A stretch of 64,000 nt of DNA from Marinobacterium lutimaris (GCF_900108065.1 NZ_FNVQ01000003.1:434001-498000), one strand, 5' to 3'; positions 8,795 through 17,776 are shown, counted from the first letter of the stretch. Notes: generated from the sequence alone by a model not told the origin. Numbers and translations: made by a program.

Positions 8795-9904
8795 TCATCC
8801 AGCGCGATGTTCACGCACCAGATATTCGTGCGACTGCATCTCCAGCAGACGACTTTGGGTGCGCTGAATTTCAAATTCCAGACGCCCTTCGGTGTAGATA
8901 TTCTCGATCGAAACCTGGGCCGAGATGATCAGTTTCACACCGCTATCGTAAAACTCGTCAACCATGTTGATGAAGCGCCGCGCCGCGTCATCATTGGAGC
9001 GCCCGAGCTGCGGTACATTGCTGAGAATGACCGCATGGAAGAGCTTGGAGAGCTCGATGTAGTCATTCTGAGACCGAGGCCCTTCGCAGAGCGCTTTAAA
9101 ATCAAACCAGACTACGTCTTCGCAGGCACGACGACTGGGAATGCCGCGACCGTTAACCTCGATCATCTCGCCCTCAACGATCTGCTCACAGTCTGACGCC
9201 AGGCCGCGGAAGCTTTTCTCCAGACTCTCGTCAGCACCGGCGTCGAGCGGCCAGTGATAAAGCTCCGCCTGCTCCAGGGTACGCAGACGATAATCAACAC
9301 CGCCATCCACATTGACCACATCGGTGTACTTGTTGAGCAGAGCGATGGCCGGCAGGAAACGCGCGCGCTGAAGGCCGTCCTTATAGAGACCGTCCGGGAC
9401 GATATTGGAGGTTGCCACCAGGGAGACGCCATTACCGAACAGCTCTTCCATCAGGCCACCCAGGATCATCGCGTCGGTGATGTCGGAAACGAAAAATTCG
9501 TCAAAGCAGATAATGCGCGCTTCTTCTGCGTATTTTTTCGCGATAGCCACCAACGGGTTCTTGGTGCCATCCAGCGCGCGCAACTCCTGATGCACTCGCT
9601 GCATGAAACGGTGAAAGTGGGTACGCATCTTCCGCTCGAACGGCAGACTGTCGTAGAAGGTGTCCATCAGATAGGTCTTACCTCGACCCACCCCGCCCCA
9701 GAAATACAACCCCTGGACCGGCTCTACTTTGGCGCCACGCAGCTTCCCGCTCAGGCGCTGCATAAAACCAGGCTGAGGCGCATTTTCCGCCGCTACCAGA
9801 TCGTCATACAGACGCTGCAGATGCCCCACCGCCATCTCCTGAGTCGGATCGTAGGCAAAATCATCCCGTTGCAGGTCCTGTTTATAACGCTCCAGAGGTG
9901 TCAT
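8795..9904 (-). CDS. zapE: Cell division ATPase ZapE (AFG1 family)
   Basis: The protein is 369 aa. Walker A is GGVGRGKTYLMDTFY, Walker B is IICFDEFFVSDITDA, and sensor/arginine motifs follow in VATSNIVPDGLYKDGLQRARFLPA. In E. coli, ZapE is an ATP-dependent factor at the Z ring; the mitochondrial homologue Afg1/Lace1 acts in protein quality control. It lies upstream of rplM on the same strand, its common site in gammaproteobacteria. The ATG start and length match the family. Confidence 0.94.
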   Translation of the reverse strand: MTPLERYKQDLQRDDFAYDPTQEMAVGHLQRLYDDLVAAENAPQPGFMQRLSGKLRGAKVEPVQGLYFWGGVGRGKTYLMDTFYDSLPFERKMRTHFHRFMQRVHQELRALDGTKNPLVAIAKKYAEEARIICFDEFFVSDITDAMILGGLMEELFGNGVSLVATSNIVPDGLYKDGLQRARFLPAIALLNKYTDVVNVDGGVDYRLRTLEQAELYHWPLDAGADESLEKSFRGLASDCEQIVEGEMIEVNGRGIPSRRACEDVVWFDFKALCEGPRSQNDYIELSKLFHAVILSNVPQLGRSNDDAARRFINMVDEFYDSGVKLIISAQVSIENIYTEGRLEFEIQRTQSRLLEMQSHEYLVREHRAG

Positions 9905-9995
9905 TTAGACGCTTTCTCCCGACATAGATTGCAGCAAACGCAGAAACGCGCAACTTTACTGCCATGCAGCATTTTTATCAAACCAACAACCCCGG

Positions 9996-10706
9996 TTAAA
10001 AACCGAACAGAGAAACCAGCAAAGGCAACAAAAACGAGGTCAACAGCCCTGCTATCCCCATGGCCAGCCCACCAAAAGCACCCGCTGCCGCACTCAGCCC
10101 GAACGCATAAGCCGTGCCTATACCGTGAGCCGACATCCCCAGCGCAAAACCACGCGCCACATCATCCTCGATACGAAACAGACGAAACACGAACGGTGCC
10201 AGCACACAGCCGAGAATACCGGTCATCAGCACCAGACCCGCAGCCATAGAAGGGTATCCACCGATCTTCTCGACTATCCCTATAGCAATAGGCGAGGTCA
10301 CCGATTTGGGTGCCAGGGTAAGAATCGTTTTATCACCAGCGCCCAGCAGCCAGGCGATACCGCTCGCACTGATGATGGCCGTGATGACACCACAAAAGGA
10401 GGCCACCAGCACCGGCAACCAGATCTGACGCAACCGATCGAAGTAGTCGCACAGAGGAACCGCCAGCGCCACCGTAGCCGGCCCCAGCAGAAAATGAATA
10501 AACTGCGCACCTTCAAAATAGGTATCGTAATCCGTCCCCGTGAGGGAAAGCAGCACAACCAGGACCAGGATCGAAATCAGCACCGGATGGAAGACGGACA
10601 AGCCACCCAGACGTTTGTGCAACCAACGCGCAAAAATAAACACGGCCAGCGTTAAAACTATCCACAGCAAAGGGCGCGCGGCGAAATAAACCCAGAACGG
10701 AGTCAC
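9996..10706 (-). CDS. LrgB/CidB-family membrane protein
   Basis: The protein is 236 aa, starting at GTG (10704-10706), which overlaps the lrgA-like stop as GTGA. It is very hydrophobic, with about seven membrane segments. Family motifs include LLGPATVALAVPLCD, LAPKSVTSPIAIGI and GFALGMSAHGIGTAYAFG. LrgAB/CidAB pairs were first linked to murein-hydrolase control in Staphylococcus; homologues are now also implicated in pyruvate or glycolate transport. The pyruvate/lactate genes some kilobases away make the transport idea interesting but do not prove it. Confidence 0.88.
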   Translation of the reverse strand: MTPFWVYFAARPLLWIVLTLAVFIFARWLHKRLGGLSVFHPVLISILVLVVLLSLTGTDYDTYFEGAQFIHFLLGPATVALAVPLCDYFDRLRQIWLPVLVASFCGVITAIISASGIAWLLGAGDKTILTLAPKSVTSPIAIGIVEKIGGYPSMAAGLVLMTGILGCVLAPFVFRLFRIEDDVARGFALGMSAHGIGTAYAFGLSAAAGAFGGLAMGIAGLLTSFLLPLLVSLFGF

Positions 10707-11062
10707 TTCTCACCCCTCTTTTCAAACCGACGCATCAACCGAGCCAGCACCCAACCGGTTACGCCCATGGTGATCGCCGTGCTCAGCACCAATGTAACGC
10801 CAAACACGAACCACTCCCGTACCAGTAGATCCAGATGAACCATAAGCCCCACGCCCGCAGGGACAAACAACAGAGCCAGGTTCGTTAACAGAGTATCGGC
10901 CACCTGCCGCAGGTACTCCGAAGCACCACGCTTGGCCACCAGCAGAAACACCGCCATGAACAGCATCCCCATCACAGGCCCTGGCACAGGTAGAGAAAGA
11001 GAAACCACAAACAGCTCACCCGCGAGCTGAAACCCCAGCAAGATCAAAAATCCAACTAACAT
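10703..11062 (-). CDS. LrgA/CidA-family holin-like membrane protein
   Basis: The protein is 119 aa with four predicted membrane helices. Family signatures include FQLAGELFV, LPVPGPVMGMLF and LLFVPAGVGLMVHLDLL. The C-terminus is short and basic (RLMRRFEKRGEK). It is the partner of the downstream LrgB-like gene, which it overlaps by 4 bases, so the two are translated together. It may act as a small membrane partner in export or in metabolite transport; the substrate is unknown. Confidence 0.87.
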   Translation of the reverse strand: MLVGFLILLGFQLAGELFVVSLSLPVPGPVMGMLFMAVFLLVAKRGASEYLRQVADTLLTNLALLFVPAGVGLMVHLDLLVREWFVFGVTLVLSTAITMGVTGWVLARLMRRFEKRGEK

Positions 11063-11134
11063 CTAATTCCTGGCCCCCAAGCCACCGACACCGTCGTGTT
11101 GCAAAGAATCTCTACCATTTTTCCCTTTATCCTC

Positions 11135-11163
11135 TTGGCATGCCAGAGGCAGCTCACTATAAT
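11135..11163 (+). promoter_or_regulatory. Promoter of the first tRNA-Pro gene
   Basis: TTGGCA (11135-11140), a 17-bp spacer and TATAAT (11158-11163) form a strong sigma70 promoter. GCGCCGCG follows as a discriminator, typical of stringently controlled stable RNA genes. The 5' leader before the tRNA would be about 75 nt. Confidence 0.75.
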
Positions 11164-11243
11164 GCGCCGCGTCGCTTGAGCAAGAGGCTTACCCGCCATC
11201 GCTTAGCGACCGGAAGGACCTTACCGGGAACTTCCATTTGAGT

Positions 11244-11320
11244 CGGGGTGTAGCTCAGCCTGGTAGAGCACTGTCTTCGGGAGGCAGGGGTCGTAGGTTC
11301 AAATCCTGTCACCCCGACCA
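11244..11320 (+). tRNA. tRNA-Pro (anticodon CGG)
   Basis: The gene is 77 nt with CCA encoded. The acceptor stem is CGGGGTG/CACCCCG, the D arm has AGCCTGGTA, the anticodon stem is CTGTC/GGCAG around loop TTCGGGA (anticodon CGG, G37), and the T loop is TTCAAAT. It reads CCG codons. It closely resembles E. coli proK, and an identical copy lies 185 bp downstream. Confidence 0.97.
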
Positions 11321-11366
11321 ACACAGATTCAGCGGTTATCCACACCAATAAATCTGGCGCATGTTA

Positions 11367-11394
11367 TTGACAGGCAAAGAAAAAGCCTTATAAT
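11367..11394 (+). promoter_or_regulatory. Promoter of the second tRNA-Pro gene
   Basis: A consensus TTGACA (11367-11372), a 16-bp spacer and a consensus TATAAT (11389-11394) are followed by the GC-rich discriminator TCGCGC. It lies between the two tRNA genes, so the second copy is transcribed independently. Confidence 0.8.
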
Positions 11395-11505
11395 TCGCGC
11401 TCACTTGAACAGCGGATCGGTTTCCCAGACCATCAAAAAAGCGCTGATCAGGTTACACAAGCAGTACCAGAGTCATTTCGCGCTTCGAGCGAAATAACAG
11501 CAAGT

Positions 11506-11582
11506 CGGGGTGTAGCTCAGCCTGGTAGAGCACTGTCTTCGGGAGGCAGGGGTCGTAGGTTCAAATCCTGTCACCCCGACCA
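11506..11582 (+). tRNA. tRNA-Pro (anticodon CGG), second copy
   Basis: It is identical over all 77 nt to the copy at 11244-11320, including the encoded CCA; the identity extends a few bases upstream (AGT). The flanks otherwise differ, so this is an old gene duplication with separate promoters rather than a recent long tandem repeat. Confidence 0.97.
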
Positions 11583-11895
11583 TTTCTTCGCTTGATCCGC
11601 TTCTAATCTTTTTTACTCTCTCAATACTCAATCACTCAATACCCGATCAGATAGTAGAACGCAGCTTATCGATTCTGGCGCGTCTGTCGAGCAATACCAC
11701 TCTTTCCTTTTTGATCACTTACCGCCTCTTGCCGTATCGGCAGCACAAGAGCTTAGTTTCGCTTAGCCTCCCCCTGCACTGCGGATATCAGATAAAAGCC
11801 AGCAAGAAACCAGCGCCTGCAACTCAACCCTCTATAACTGCATTACGCCCGCCCGGCGCGCCCAATCAGCATCAGGCATATCCCAGCAGATGAGC
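11583..11895. other. Intergenic stretch without a recognised gene
   Basis: About 310 bp lie between the second tRNA-Pro and the aceF terminator. I see a T-run (about 11607-11614) that may end tRNA transcription. No open frame has a plausible protein, and I recognise no repeat or RNA. Confidence 0.5.
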
Positions 11896-11923
11896 ACAAA
11901 AAAGCTCCCTAAGGAGCTTTTTT
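11896..11923 (-). terminator. Terminator of aceE-aceF
   Basis: AAAAGCTCC and GGAGCTTTT pair around a short CTAA loop and are flanked by A and T runs. It lies 23 bp after the aceF stop on the minus strand and could act in both directions. Confidence 0.85.
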
Positions 11924-11946
11924 ATCGATCTACCGATCAGACCAGA

Positions 11947-13908
11947 TCAGAGGAGCAGGCGACGGATATCGCTCAGCAGCCCGTTCAGATCGGTCAGGAA
12001 GCGACCTGCGTCACCACCATTAATGGCGCGGTGATCGTAAGAGAGGCACAGCGGCAGCATCTGACGCGGCTCGAACTCCTTGCCATTCCAGCGCGGTTTG
12101 ATATCCGCACGGGAAACACCCAGGATGGCCACTTCAGGCGCATTGACGATCGGCGTAAAGCCGTTGCCACCGATACCACCGAGGCTCGAGATCGTGAAGC
12201 AGGCACCCTGCATCTCGTTCGGCTTCAGCTTGCGATCCTTGGCTTTGCCAGCCAGTTCGTTCGCTTCTTTGGACAGCTCGTAGATACTCTTCTTGTCCGC
12301 ATCCTTGATCACCGGCACCATCAGGCCGTTCGGCGTATCAACCGCGATACCGATGTTCACATATTTCTTGTAGACAATATGCTCGCCATCGGAGTGCAGC
12401 GATGCATTGAACTTCTGATGGCGGGTCAGCGCGATCGCAGCAGCCTTGATCAGGAACGGCAGCGGGGTCAGCTTAACGCCGGACTTGGCCGCCTCATCCT
12501 TCATCGACTTACGGAAAGCTTCCAGCTCGGTGATATCCGCATCGTCGAACTGAGTCACGTGCGGAATGTTCAGCCAGCAGCGCGACATGTTGTCGCGAGT
12601 GATCTTGTCCACCTTGCTCAGCTTGACCATCTCGGTCTCACCGAACTTGCTGAAGTCCACCGCCGGGATCGGCGGAATGCCGGAACCACCGGTGACAGCC
12701 GCGGCAGCACCACCACCCTGCTCAACCTGCTTCATCACAGATTTCACGTAGGCCTGGACATCTTCTTTGACGATACGACCTTTACGGGCAGAACCCTTAA
12801 CCTTGGTCAGATCGACACCGAACTCACGCGCAATCGCACGCACCGCGGGACCTGCATGAACAGACTTGTTCTTCTGGTCCATAGCCGCGATGTTCGCACC
12901 GGAAGCAGGAGCCGCCGCCTTCTGCGGGGCTGCCGCGGCAGGCGCTGCAGGCTTAGGTGCTTCCTGGGCCGGAGCAGCAGCGGGGGCCGGAGCCGCGCCA
13001 CCAGAAACTTCAAGCTCAAGCAGCAGATCACCTTCGTTGACCTTGTCGCCTTCGCTGATCTTCATGGACTTGATGACACCCGCTTTCGGCGCAGGTACTT
13101 CCATGGAGGCCTTGTCGGTTTCCAGCGTGATCAGGCTATCGCCCTCTTCGACGCTATCGCCGTCCTTAACCAGAACCTCGATTACGTCGACATCGCTCGC
13201 ACCGCTCAGATCCGGAATCAACACCTGCTCAACACCACCGCTCGAGGCAGGGGCTGCAGCCGGTGCAGGAGCAGCCGCTTCAGCAGGAGCCGCTTCCGCC
13301 GCCGGAGCAGCTGCCGGAGCAGCGCCGCCATCGGAAACTTCGAGCTCAAGCAGCAGATCACCTTCGTTGACCTTGGCGCCTTCGCTAATCTTCATGGACT
13401 TAACCACACCCGACATCGGGGCAGGTACTTCCATGGAGGCCTTGTCGGTTTCCAGCGTAATCAGGCTATCGCCCTCTTCGACGCTATCACCGTCTTTCAC
13501 CAGGACTTCAATAACATCAACGTCGCTGGCACCGCTCAGATCCGGAATCAAAACTGTTTCGATACGGCTTCCGCCGGATGCAGCAGGCGCCGCCGGTGCG
13601 GGCGCAGGTGCAGCAGCCTCAGCAGGTTTTTCTTCTGCAGGCGTTTCTGCGGCCGGTGCTGCAGCAGCACCTTCCGCTTCCACTTCAACGATCACATCGC
13701 CTTCGCTGCAGGTACCGCCTTCACTGACGAGAACCTTTTTAACGACACCGCCAACGGTAGCCGGGACTTCCATGGACGCCTTGTCGGTTTCCAGGGTAAT
13801 CAGGCTATCGCCTTCAGCGATGGTGTCACCCTCTTTCACCAGGACTTCGATGATATCAACGTTATCGTAGCCACCGATATCCGGCACTGTAATGTTTGTT
13901 GTGCTCAC
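11947..13908 (-). CDS. aceF: Pyruvate dehydrogenase E2, dihydrolipoyl acetyltransferase
   Basis: The protein is 653 aa and starts at GTG (13906-13908) with GAGGA upstream. Three lipoyl domains (about 3-78, 118-195, 225-305), each with the lipoylated Lys in ETDKASME, are joined by Ala/Pro-rich linkers. A peripheral-subunit-binding domain (about 350-390, AGPAVRAIAREFGVDLTKVKG) and the catalytic core follow. The active-site motif DHRAING ends the core. Lipoyl domains 2 and 3 are nearly identical. It transfers acetyl groups to CoA and forms the core of the PDH complex. It lies directly downstream of aceE. Confidence 0.97.
   Translation of the reverse strand: MSTTNITVPDIGGYDNVDIIEVLVKEGDTIAEGDSLITLETDKASMEVPATVGGVVKKVLVSEGGTCSEGDVIVEVEAEGAAAAPAAETPAEEKPAEAAAPAPAPAAPAASGGSRIETVLIPDLSGASDVDVIEVLVKDGDSVEEGDSLITLETDKASMEVPAPMSGVVKSMKISEGAKVNEGDLLLELEVSDGGAAPAAAPAAEAAPAEAAAPAPAAAPASSGGVEQVLIPDLSGASDVDVIEVLVKDGDSVEEGDSLITLETDKASMEVPAPKAGVIKSMKISEGDKVNEGDLLLELEVSGGAAPAPAAAPAQEAPKPAAPAAAAPQKAAAPASGANIAAMDQKNKSVHAGPAVRAIAREFGVDLTKVKGSARKGRIVKEDVQAYVKSVMKQVEQGGGAAAAVTGGSGIPPIPAVDFSKFGETEMVKLSKVDKITRDNMSRCWLNIPHVTQFDDADITELEAFRKSMKDEAAKSGVKLTPLPFLIKAAAIALTRHQKFNASLHSDGEHIVYKKYVNIGIAVDTPNGLMVPVIKDADKKSIYELSKEANELAGKAKDRKLKPNEMQGACFTISSLGGIGGNGFTPIVNAPEVAILGVSRADIKPRWNGKEFEPRQMLPLCLSYDHRAINGGDAGRFLTDLNGLLSDIRRLLL
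13001..13222 (-). repeat. Direct repeat encoding AceF lipoyl domain 3
   Basis: This stretch and 13331-13552 are offset by 330 bp and differ at only scattered, mostly synonymous positions. They encode lipoyl domains 3 and 2 of AceF. The high DNA identity points to recent duplication or ongoing gene conversion; domain 1 is clearly more diverged. Confidence 0.8.
13331..13552 (-). repeat. Direct repeat encoding AceF lipoyl domain 2
   Basis: This is the partner of the 13001-13222 repeat at a 330-bp offset. It is the sort of repeat that can change lipoyl-domain number by slippage or recombination. Confidence 0.8.
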
Positions 13909-13950
13909 AATACTGTCCTCTCGTTAACCTTCAGATGTTCAGTTGCCGGT

Positions 13951-16611
13951 TCACACGGTCCAGGGGGCCGGTTTTTCCGGGTTGATATTGAACTTCTGCA
14001 TAGCCTTGGCTACGTCGGCAGGCTTGAGCTTGCCCTCTTCCTGCAGCGCTTTCAGCGCAGCGATGCAGACGTAGTAGCGGTTAACTTCGAAGAATTCACG
14101 CAGCTTGCTGCGGGTATCGGAACGGCCGAAGCCATCGGTACCAAGCACCTTGTAGCGGCGCGGGATGTACTCACGCAGCTGGTCGGCAAACATGCGCATG
14201 TAGTCGGTAGACGCAACCACCGGACCTTCATGCCCTTCCAGAACCTGCTGAACGTAAGGTACGCGCGGCTCGTCTTCCGGATGCAGCAGGTTCCAGCGCT
14301 CAACTTCCTGGGCTTCGCGGCGCAGTTCGTTGATGGAGGTTGTGCTCCAGATATCAGCCTCGATGCCGAACTCTTCACGCAGCAGGGTCGCCGCTTCGCG
14401 AACCTCGCGCAGGATAGAACCGCAACCGAACAGCTGGACGCGCAGGTCGGCCTTGCCGCCTTCCTCGAGCAGGTACATACCCTTGACGATACCTTCCTCA
14501 GCGCCCTGCGGCATGGCCGGGTGCTGGTAGTTTTCGTTCAGAGTAGTGATGTAGTAGAACCGGTTTTCCTGGTTCTGATACATACGCTTCAGACCGTCCT
14601 GAACAATCACAGCCAGCTCGTAACCGTAGGTCGGGTCGTAGCTGACGCAGTTCGGGACCATCTGTGCCATCAGATGGCTGTGACCATCCTGGTGCTGCAG
14701 ACCTTCACCGTTCAGCGTGGTACGACCGGAGGTAGCGCCGATCAGGAAGCCACGGGCCTGCATATCGCCAGCAGCCCAAACCAGGTCCATCACACGCTGG
14801 AAGCCGAACATCGAGTAGAAGATGTAGAACGGCACCATGGTGCAGTTGTTGTTGGCGTATGAGGTCGCCGCCGCGATCCAGGCAGACATGGAACCGGCTT
14901 CGTTGATGCCCTCTTCCAGAATCTGACCGGTCTTGGACTCCTTGTAGAACATGATCTGGTCGGAGTCGTGCGGTACGTAACGCTGTCCCTGGGATGAGTA
15001 GATACCCAGCTGACGGAACATACCTTCCATACCGAAGGTACGCGCTTCGTCAGGTACGATCGGCACCAGACGGTTACCCATCTTCTTGTCTTTCGCCAGA
15101 GTGCTGAGAACACGGTTCAGTGCCATCTGGGTAGACAGGGTGCGCTCGCCGGATTCTTTCAGCTGACCGGAGAAGGCCTCCAGCTCAGGCGTTTCCAGCT
15201 TTTCAAACTCGGTACGGCGCGCCGGGTAGAAACCGCCCAGCTTACTGCGACGATCCAGCATGTACTTCATCTCCGCGGAATCCGGAGACGGACGGTAGTA
15301 CGGAACTTCTTTCAGCTGATCATCAGACAGCGGGATATTGAAACGATCGCGGAACGACTTGAGGTCGTCCATCGCCACTTTCTTCAGAGAGTGGGTATCG
15401 TTCTTCGCCTGACCGGACTGACCAGTACCGTAACCTTTTACGGTCTGCGCCAGAATGACGGTCGGCTGACCTTTGTGGTTCATCGCTGCGTGGTAAGCCG
15501 CGTAAACCTTGTATGGATCGTGACCACCGCGGTTCAGGTTCATGATCTCTTCGTCGGACATATCCTTGACCATCTCGGCCAGTTCCGGATATTTGCCGAA
15601 GAAGTGTTCACGCGTGTAAGCCCCGCCGTTGGCCTTATAGTTCTGCAGTTCGCCGTCACAGACTTCGTCCATGCGCTTCTTCAGCAGACCCTTGGTGTCT
15701 TTCTCGAACAGCGGATCCCAATGACGACCCCAGAGACACTTGATAACGTTCCAGCCGGCGCCGCGGAAGATGCCTTCGAGCTCCTGCACGATCTTGCCGT
15801 TACCGCGAACCGGGCCGTCCAGACGCTGCAGGTTACAGTTGATCACGAAGACCAGGTTTTCCAGACCTTCACGACCCGCCAGAGAGATGGCACCCAGAGA
15901 TTCCGGCTCATCACACTCGCCGTCACCCAGGAAAGCCCAGACCTTACGGTCGCCGCGCTTGACCAGGTCACGCGCAGACAGGTAACGCATCATGTGCGCC
16001 TGGTAGATCGCCTGAATCGGCCCCAGACCCATGGATACGGTCGGGAACTGCCAGAAGTTCGGCATCAGCCAGGGGTGCGGGTAAGAGGACAGACCGTTAC
16101 CGTCTACTTCGCGACGGAAGTTATCCAGCTGCTCTTCGGTGAGGCGACCTTCCAGGTATGCACGGGCATAGATACCCGGAGAGATGTGACCCTGGAAGAA
16201 AACCATATCGGCATCACGATCGCCTTCGGCGCCGTGGAAGAAGTAGTTAAAACCGATATCGTAAAGTGTGGCGGAAGAGGAGAAGCTGGAGATGTGGCCA
16301 CCCAGTCCCTCGTCGTTATCGTTGGCACGCATGACCATCGCCATGGCGTTCCAGCGGATGAATGAGCGGATGCGACGCTCCATGAACAGATCACCGGGCA
16401 TACGTACTTCGTCGCTCGGCGAGATAGTGTTCACGTAGGGCGTGCTAAGAGTGCCTGCACTACCGATGCCGATTTCTGCGGCACGGCTGCCCAACTTGGA
16501 CAGCAGGTAACGCGCACGCTCATTGCTATCGTTTTTGGCGACAGACTCAAGCGCTTCCATCCATTCGTGAGTTTCGATTGGATCGATATCTTCAATCATC
16601 TCATCATGCAC
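13951..16611 (-). CDS. aceE: Pyruvate dehydrogenase E1 component (homodimeric type)
   Basis: The protein is 886 aa from the GTG at 16609-16611, which has GGAG 8 nt upstream and gives the E. coli-like start (DPIETHEW near residue 10; E. coli is 887 aa). A longer ATG frame to 16674 adds an unlikely hydrophobic extension. The thiamine-diphosphate motif is visible as [10 protein letters not shown]...NCNLQRLDG. It decarboxylates pyruvate and acetylates the E2 lipoyl arms. It is followed 42 bp later by aceF; pdhR lies upstream on the same strand. Confidence 0.96.
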   Translation of the reverse strand: MHDEMIEDIDPIETHEWMEALESVAKNDSNERARYLLSKLGSRAAEIGIGSAGTLSTPYVNTISPSDEVRMPGDLFMERRIRSFIRWNAMAMVMRANDNDEGLGGHISSFSSSATLYDIGFNYFFHGAEGDRDADMVFFQGHISPGIYARAYLEGRLTEEQLDNFRREVDGNGLSSYPHPWLMPNFWQFPTVSMGLGPIQAIYQAHMMRYLSARDLVKRGDRKVWAFLGDGECDEPESLGAISLAGREGLENLVFVINCNLQRLDGPVRGNGKIVQELEGIFRGAGWNVIKCLWGRHWDPLFEKDTKGLLKKRMDEVCDGELQNYKANGGAYTREHFFGKYPELAEMVKDMSDEEIMNLNRGGHDPYKVYAAYHAAMNHKGQPTVILAQTVKGYGTGQSGQAKNDTHSLKKVAMDDLKSFRDRFNIPLSDDQLKEVPYYRPSPDSAEMKYMLDRRSKLGGFYPARRTEFEKLETPELEAFSGQLKESGERTLSTQMALNRVLSTLAKDKKMGNRLVPIVPDEARTFGMEGMFRQLGIYSSQGQRYVPHDSDQIMFYKESKTGQILEEGINEAGSMSAWIAAATSYANNNCTMVPFYIFYSMFGFQRVMDLVWAAGDMQARGFLIGATSGRTTLNGEGLQHQDGHSHLMAQMVPNCVSYDPTYGYELAVIVQDGLKRMYQNQENRFYYITTLNENYQHPAMPQGAEEGIVKGMYLLEEGGKADLRVQLFGCGSILREVREAATLLREEFGIEADIWSTTSINELRREAQEVERWNLLHPEDEPRVPYVQQVLEGHEGPVVASTDYMRMFADQLREYIPRRYKVLGTDGFGRSDTRSKLREFFEVNRYYVCIAALKALQEEGKLKPADVAKAMQKFNINPEKPAPWTV

Positions 16612-16773
16612 TGTGCTTTCTCCGATTCCATAAGCCGTCAGTTTGCAGAGAAAAACGCCCGATACGCAGATCATGCGTTTCGAGCGTTTTCCAATCGCAC
16701 CTCTGAGTATGTAATTTTCTTATACTTGCGCCCTGAATGCTGCATCGCACAAGGGTTTCGGGTGCTTTGATTG

Positions 16774-16792
16774 TGTGTAAATATACTACACA
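16774..16792 (-). promoter_or_regulatory. Palindrome at the aceE promoter, HexR-like
   Basis: This is an inverted repeat TGTGTA-N7-TACACA. On the minus strand the core TGTAGTATATTTACA agrees at 14 of 15 positions with the HexR consensus TGTARTWWWATTACA as I recall it. It overlaps the -10 (TAGTAT) of a candidate aceE promoter (TAGACT, 17-bp spacer). HexR controls central carbon genes in many gammaproteobacteria; its role here is an inference. Confidence 0.4.
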
Positions 16793-16833
16793 GAGTATTT
16801 CAATCAGTCTACAAAACCGCATAAAACGCAAAA

Positions 16834-16875
16834 CTGGTTACATTTTAACCAGGAATGCATGTAATTTTTGTACAT
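16834..16875. promoter_or_regulatory. Two further inverted repeats between pdhR and aceE
   Basis: CTGGTTA-N5-TAACCAG (16834-16852) is followed at once by ATGTA-N7-TACAT (16859-16875). Neither has a T-run, so they look like operators rather than terminators. The first does not fit PdhR spacing, where TGGT and ACCA are 3 bp apart. The regulator is unknown. Confidence 0.4.
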
Positions 16876-16892
16876 AACTCTTACAAGAGACG

Positions 16893-17654
16893 TTACGGAG
16901 CGTGATTGAAGCGCCGCAACGCCCGCTGAACCCGGGACTCTTCTCGCCCCTGCTCCAGCAACGCTTCTTCAACATAGACCAAATGATCGTGCGCCGCATT
17001 ACGCGCCAGCTCAGGTTCACCAGCACAGATCGCATCCATCAGTACACGATGCTGCTCATGAATTTTCTGCCGTACATCAGCCTTCGGATAGATGTTGCTG
17101 AGGTTATCGCCAATATGCTGATGCAGAAGGTTAAACAGCGCCCTCATCATATGCAGCAAAACCACATTATGCGCAGCGCCGGCAATCGCCAGGTGAAACT
17201 CCACATCTGCCGCCACCTCTTTATCGAACTCTTTGCGATCGTGGTAATGCTGCAGATCGTCCAGGCGCGCCTGTAACAACTCCCGATCCGCCGGCGTCGA
17301 CCTGAGCGCCGCGTAATAAGCCGATACACCCTCAAGCGCGTGACGGAACTCCAGCAGGTCATACTGGGATTCCGGATGACTGCGGAACAGATCGAGCAGC
17401 GGATCAACAAGACTGTTGCCGATATTGTCAGCCACATAAGTACCACCGCCCTGACGACTCACCAGTAACCCTTTGGCCGCCAGCTTTTGCAACGCCTCCC
17501 GCAGCGATGGTCGCGACACTTCAAACTCCGCCGCCAGCTCGCGCTCAGCGGGCAGCCGCTGCCCCGGCCTCAAAGCGCCCTCCATGATCATCTCTTCGAT
17601 GCGTTGCATGATGATGTCAGAGAGTTTCGGCTGTTTCACACTGCGATAGTTCAT
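16893..17654 (-). CDS. pdhR: GntR/FadR-family pyruvate-sensing repressor PdhR
   Basis: The protein is 253 aa from the ATG at 17654, giving MNYRSVKQPKLSD, which aligns with the start of E. coli PdhR; an ATG at 17669 is an alternative. The winged-helix domain (about 10-75) contains RPGQRLPAERELAAEF and VSRPSLREALQKL. The FCD effector domain follows with HPESQYDLLEFRHALEGVSAYYAALRS. PdhR represses pyruvate-metabolism genes until pyruvate binds. It lies upstream of aceEF and divergent from the D-lactate dehydrogenase gene, with a matching operator between them. Confidence 0.93.
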   Translation of the reverse strand: MNYRSVKQPKLSDIIMQRIEEMIMEGALRPGQRLPAERELAAEFEVSRPSLREALQKLAAKGLLVSRQGGGTYVADNIGNSLVDPLLDLFRSHPESQYDLLEFRHALEGVSAYYAALRSTPADRELLQARLDDLQHYHDRKEFDKEVAADVEFHLAIAGAAHNVVLLHMMRALFNLLHQHIGDNLSNIYPKADVRQKIHEQHRVLMDAICAGEPELARNAAHDHLVYVEEALLEQGREESRVQRALRRFNHAP

Positions 17655-17711
17655 TCCATACCCGTCCACAAAACACAGTTGCCACTAAACGCCGGCCGAC
17701 TCCCGCCGGAA

Positions 17712-17741
17712 TTGACAAGTATCGTTCAAAAAAAATACAGT
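17712..17741 (+). promoter_or_regulatory. Candidate promoter of the D-lactate dehydrogenase gene
   Basis: TTGACA (17712-17717), an 18-bp spacer and TACAGT (17736-17741) point rightward. Transcription would start near 17749, so the PdhR palindrome at 17760-17776 would lie just downstream, a roadblock position. Confidence 0.5.
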
Positions 17742-17759
17742 ACCTCAACAGCGATGGTA

Positions 17760-17776
17760 AATTGGTATGACCAATT
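17760..17776. promoter_or_regulatory. PdhR operator in the pdhR/dld divergent region
   Basis: AATTGGTATGACCAATT is a perfect match to the PdhR half-site pattern ATTGGT-N3-ACCAAT. On the minus strand it exactly fills the 17-bp spacer between TTGAAA (17782-17777) and TACCAT (17759-17754), a candidate pdhR promoter, predicting autorepression. It also lies just downstream of the rightward promoter. The motif is seen directly; binding is inferred. Confidence 0.8.

Noticed and set aside
11157-11348. Open frame antisense to the first tRNA-Pro giving GVTGFEPTTPASRRQCSTRLSYTP
   Set aside because: This is a well-known artefact: antisense tRNA genes yield this peptide in many genomes. The tRNA fully explains the sequence.
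10703-11582. tRNA-Pro pair considered as an attachment site for an integrated element
   Set aside because: The repeat covers the whole tRNA with its own promoters, and there is no integrase or phage gene between or around the copies.
11890-14862. A 990-codon plus-strand open frame across aceF and the end of aceE
   Set aside because: It is antisense to two certain genes whose biased GC-rich codons keep this frame open. The translation has no recognisable family and is His/Arg/Gln-rich, typical of a shadow frame.
16846-16892. Inverted repeats downstream of pdhR considered as its terminator
   Set aside because: No T-tract on the minus strand; they fit an operator or promoter region of aceE better.
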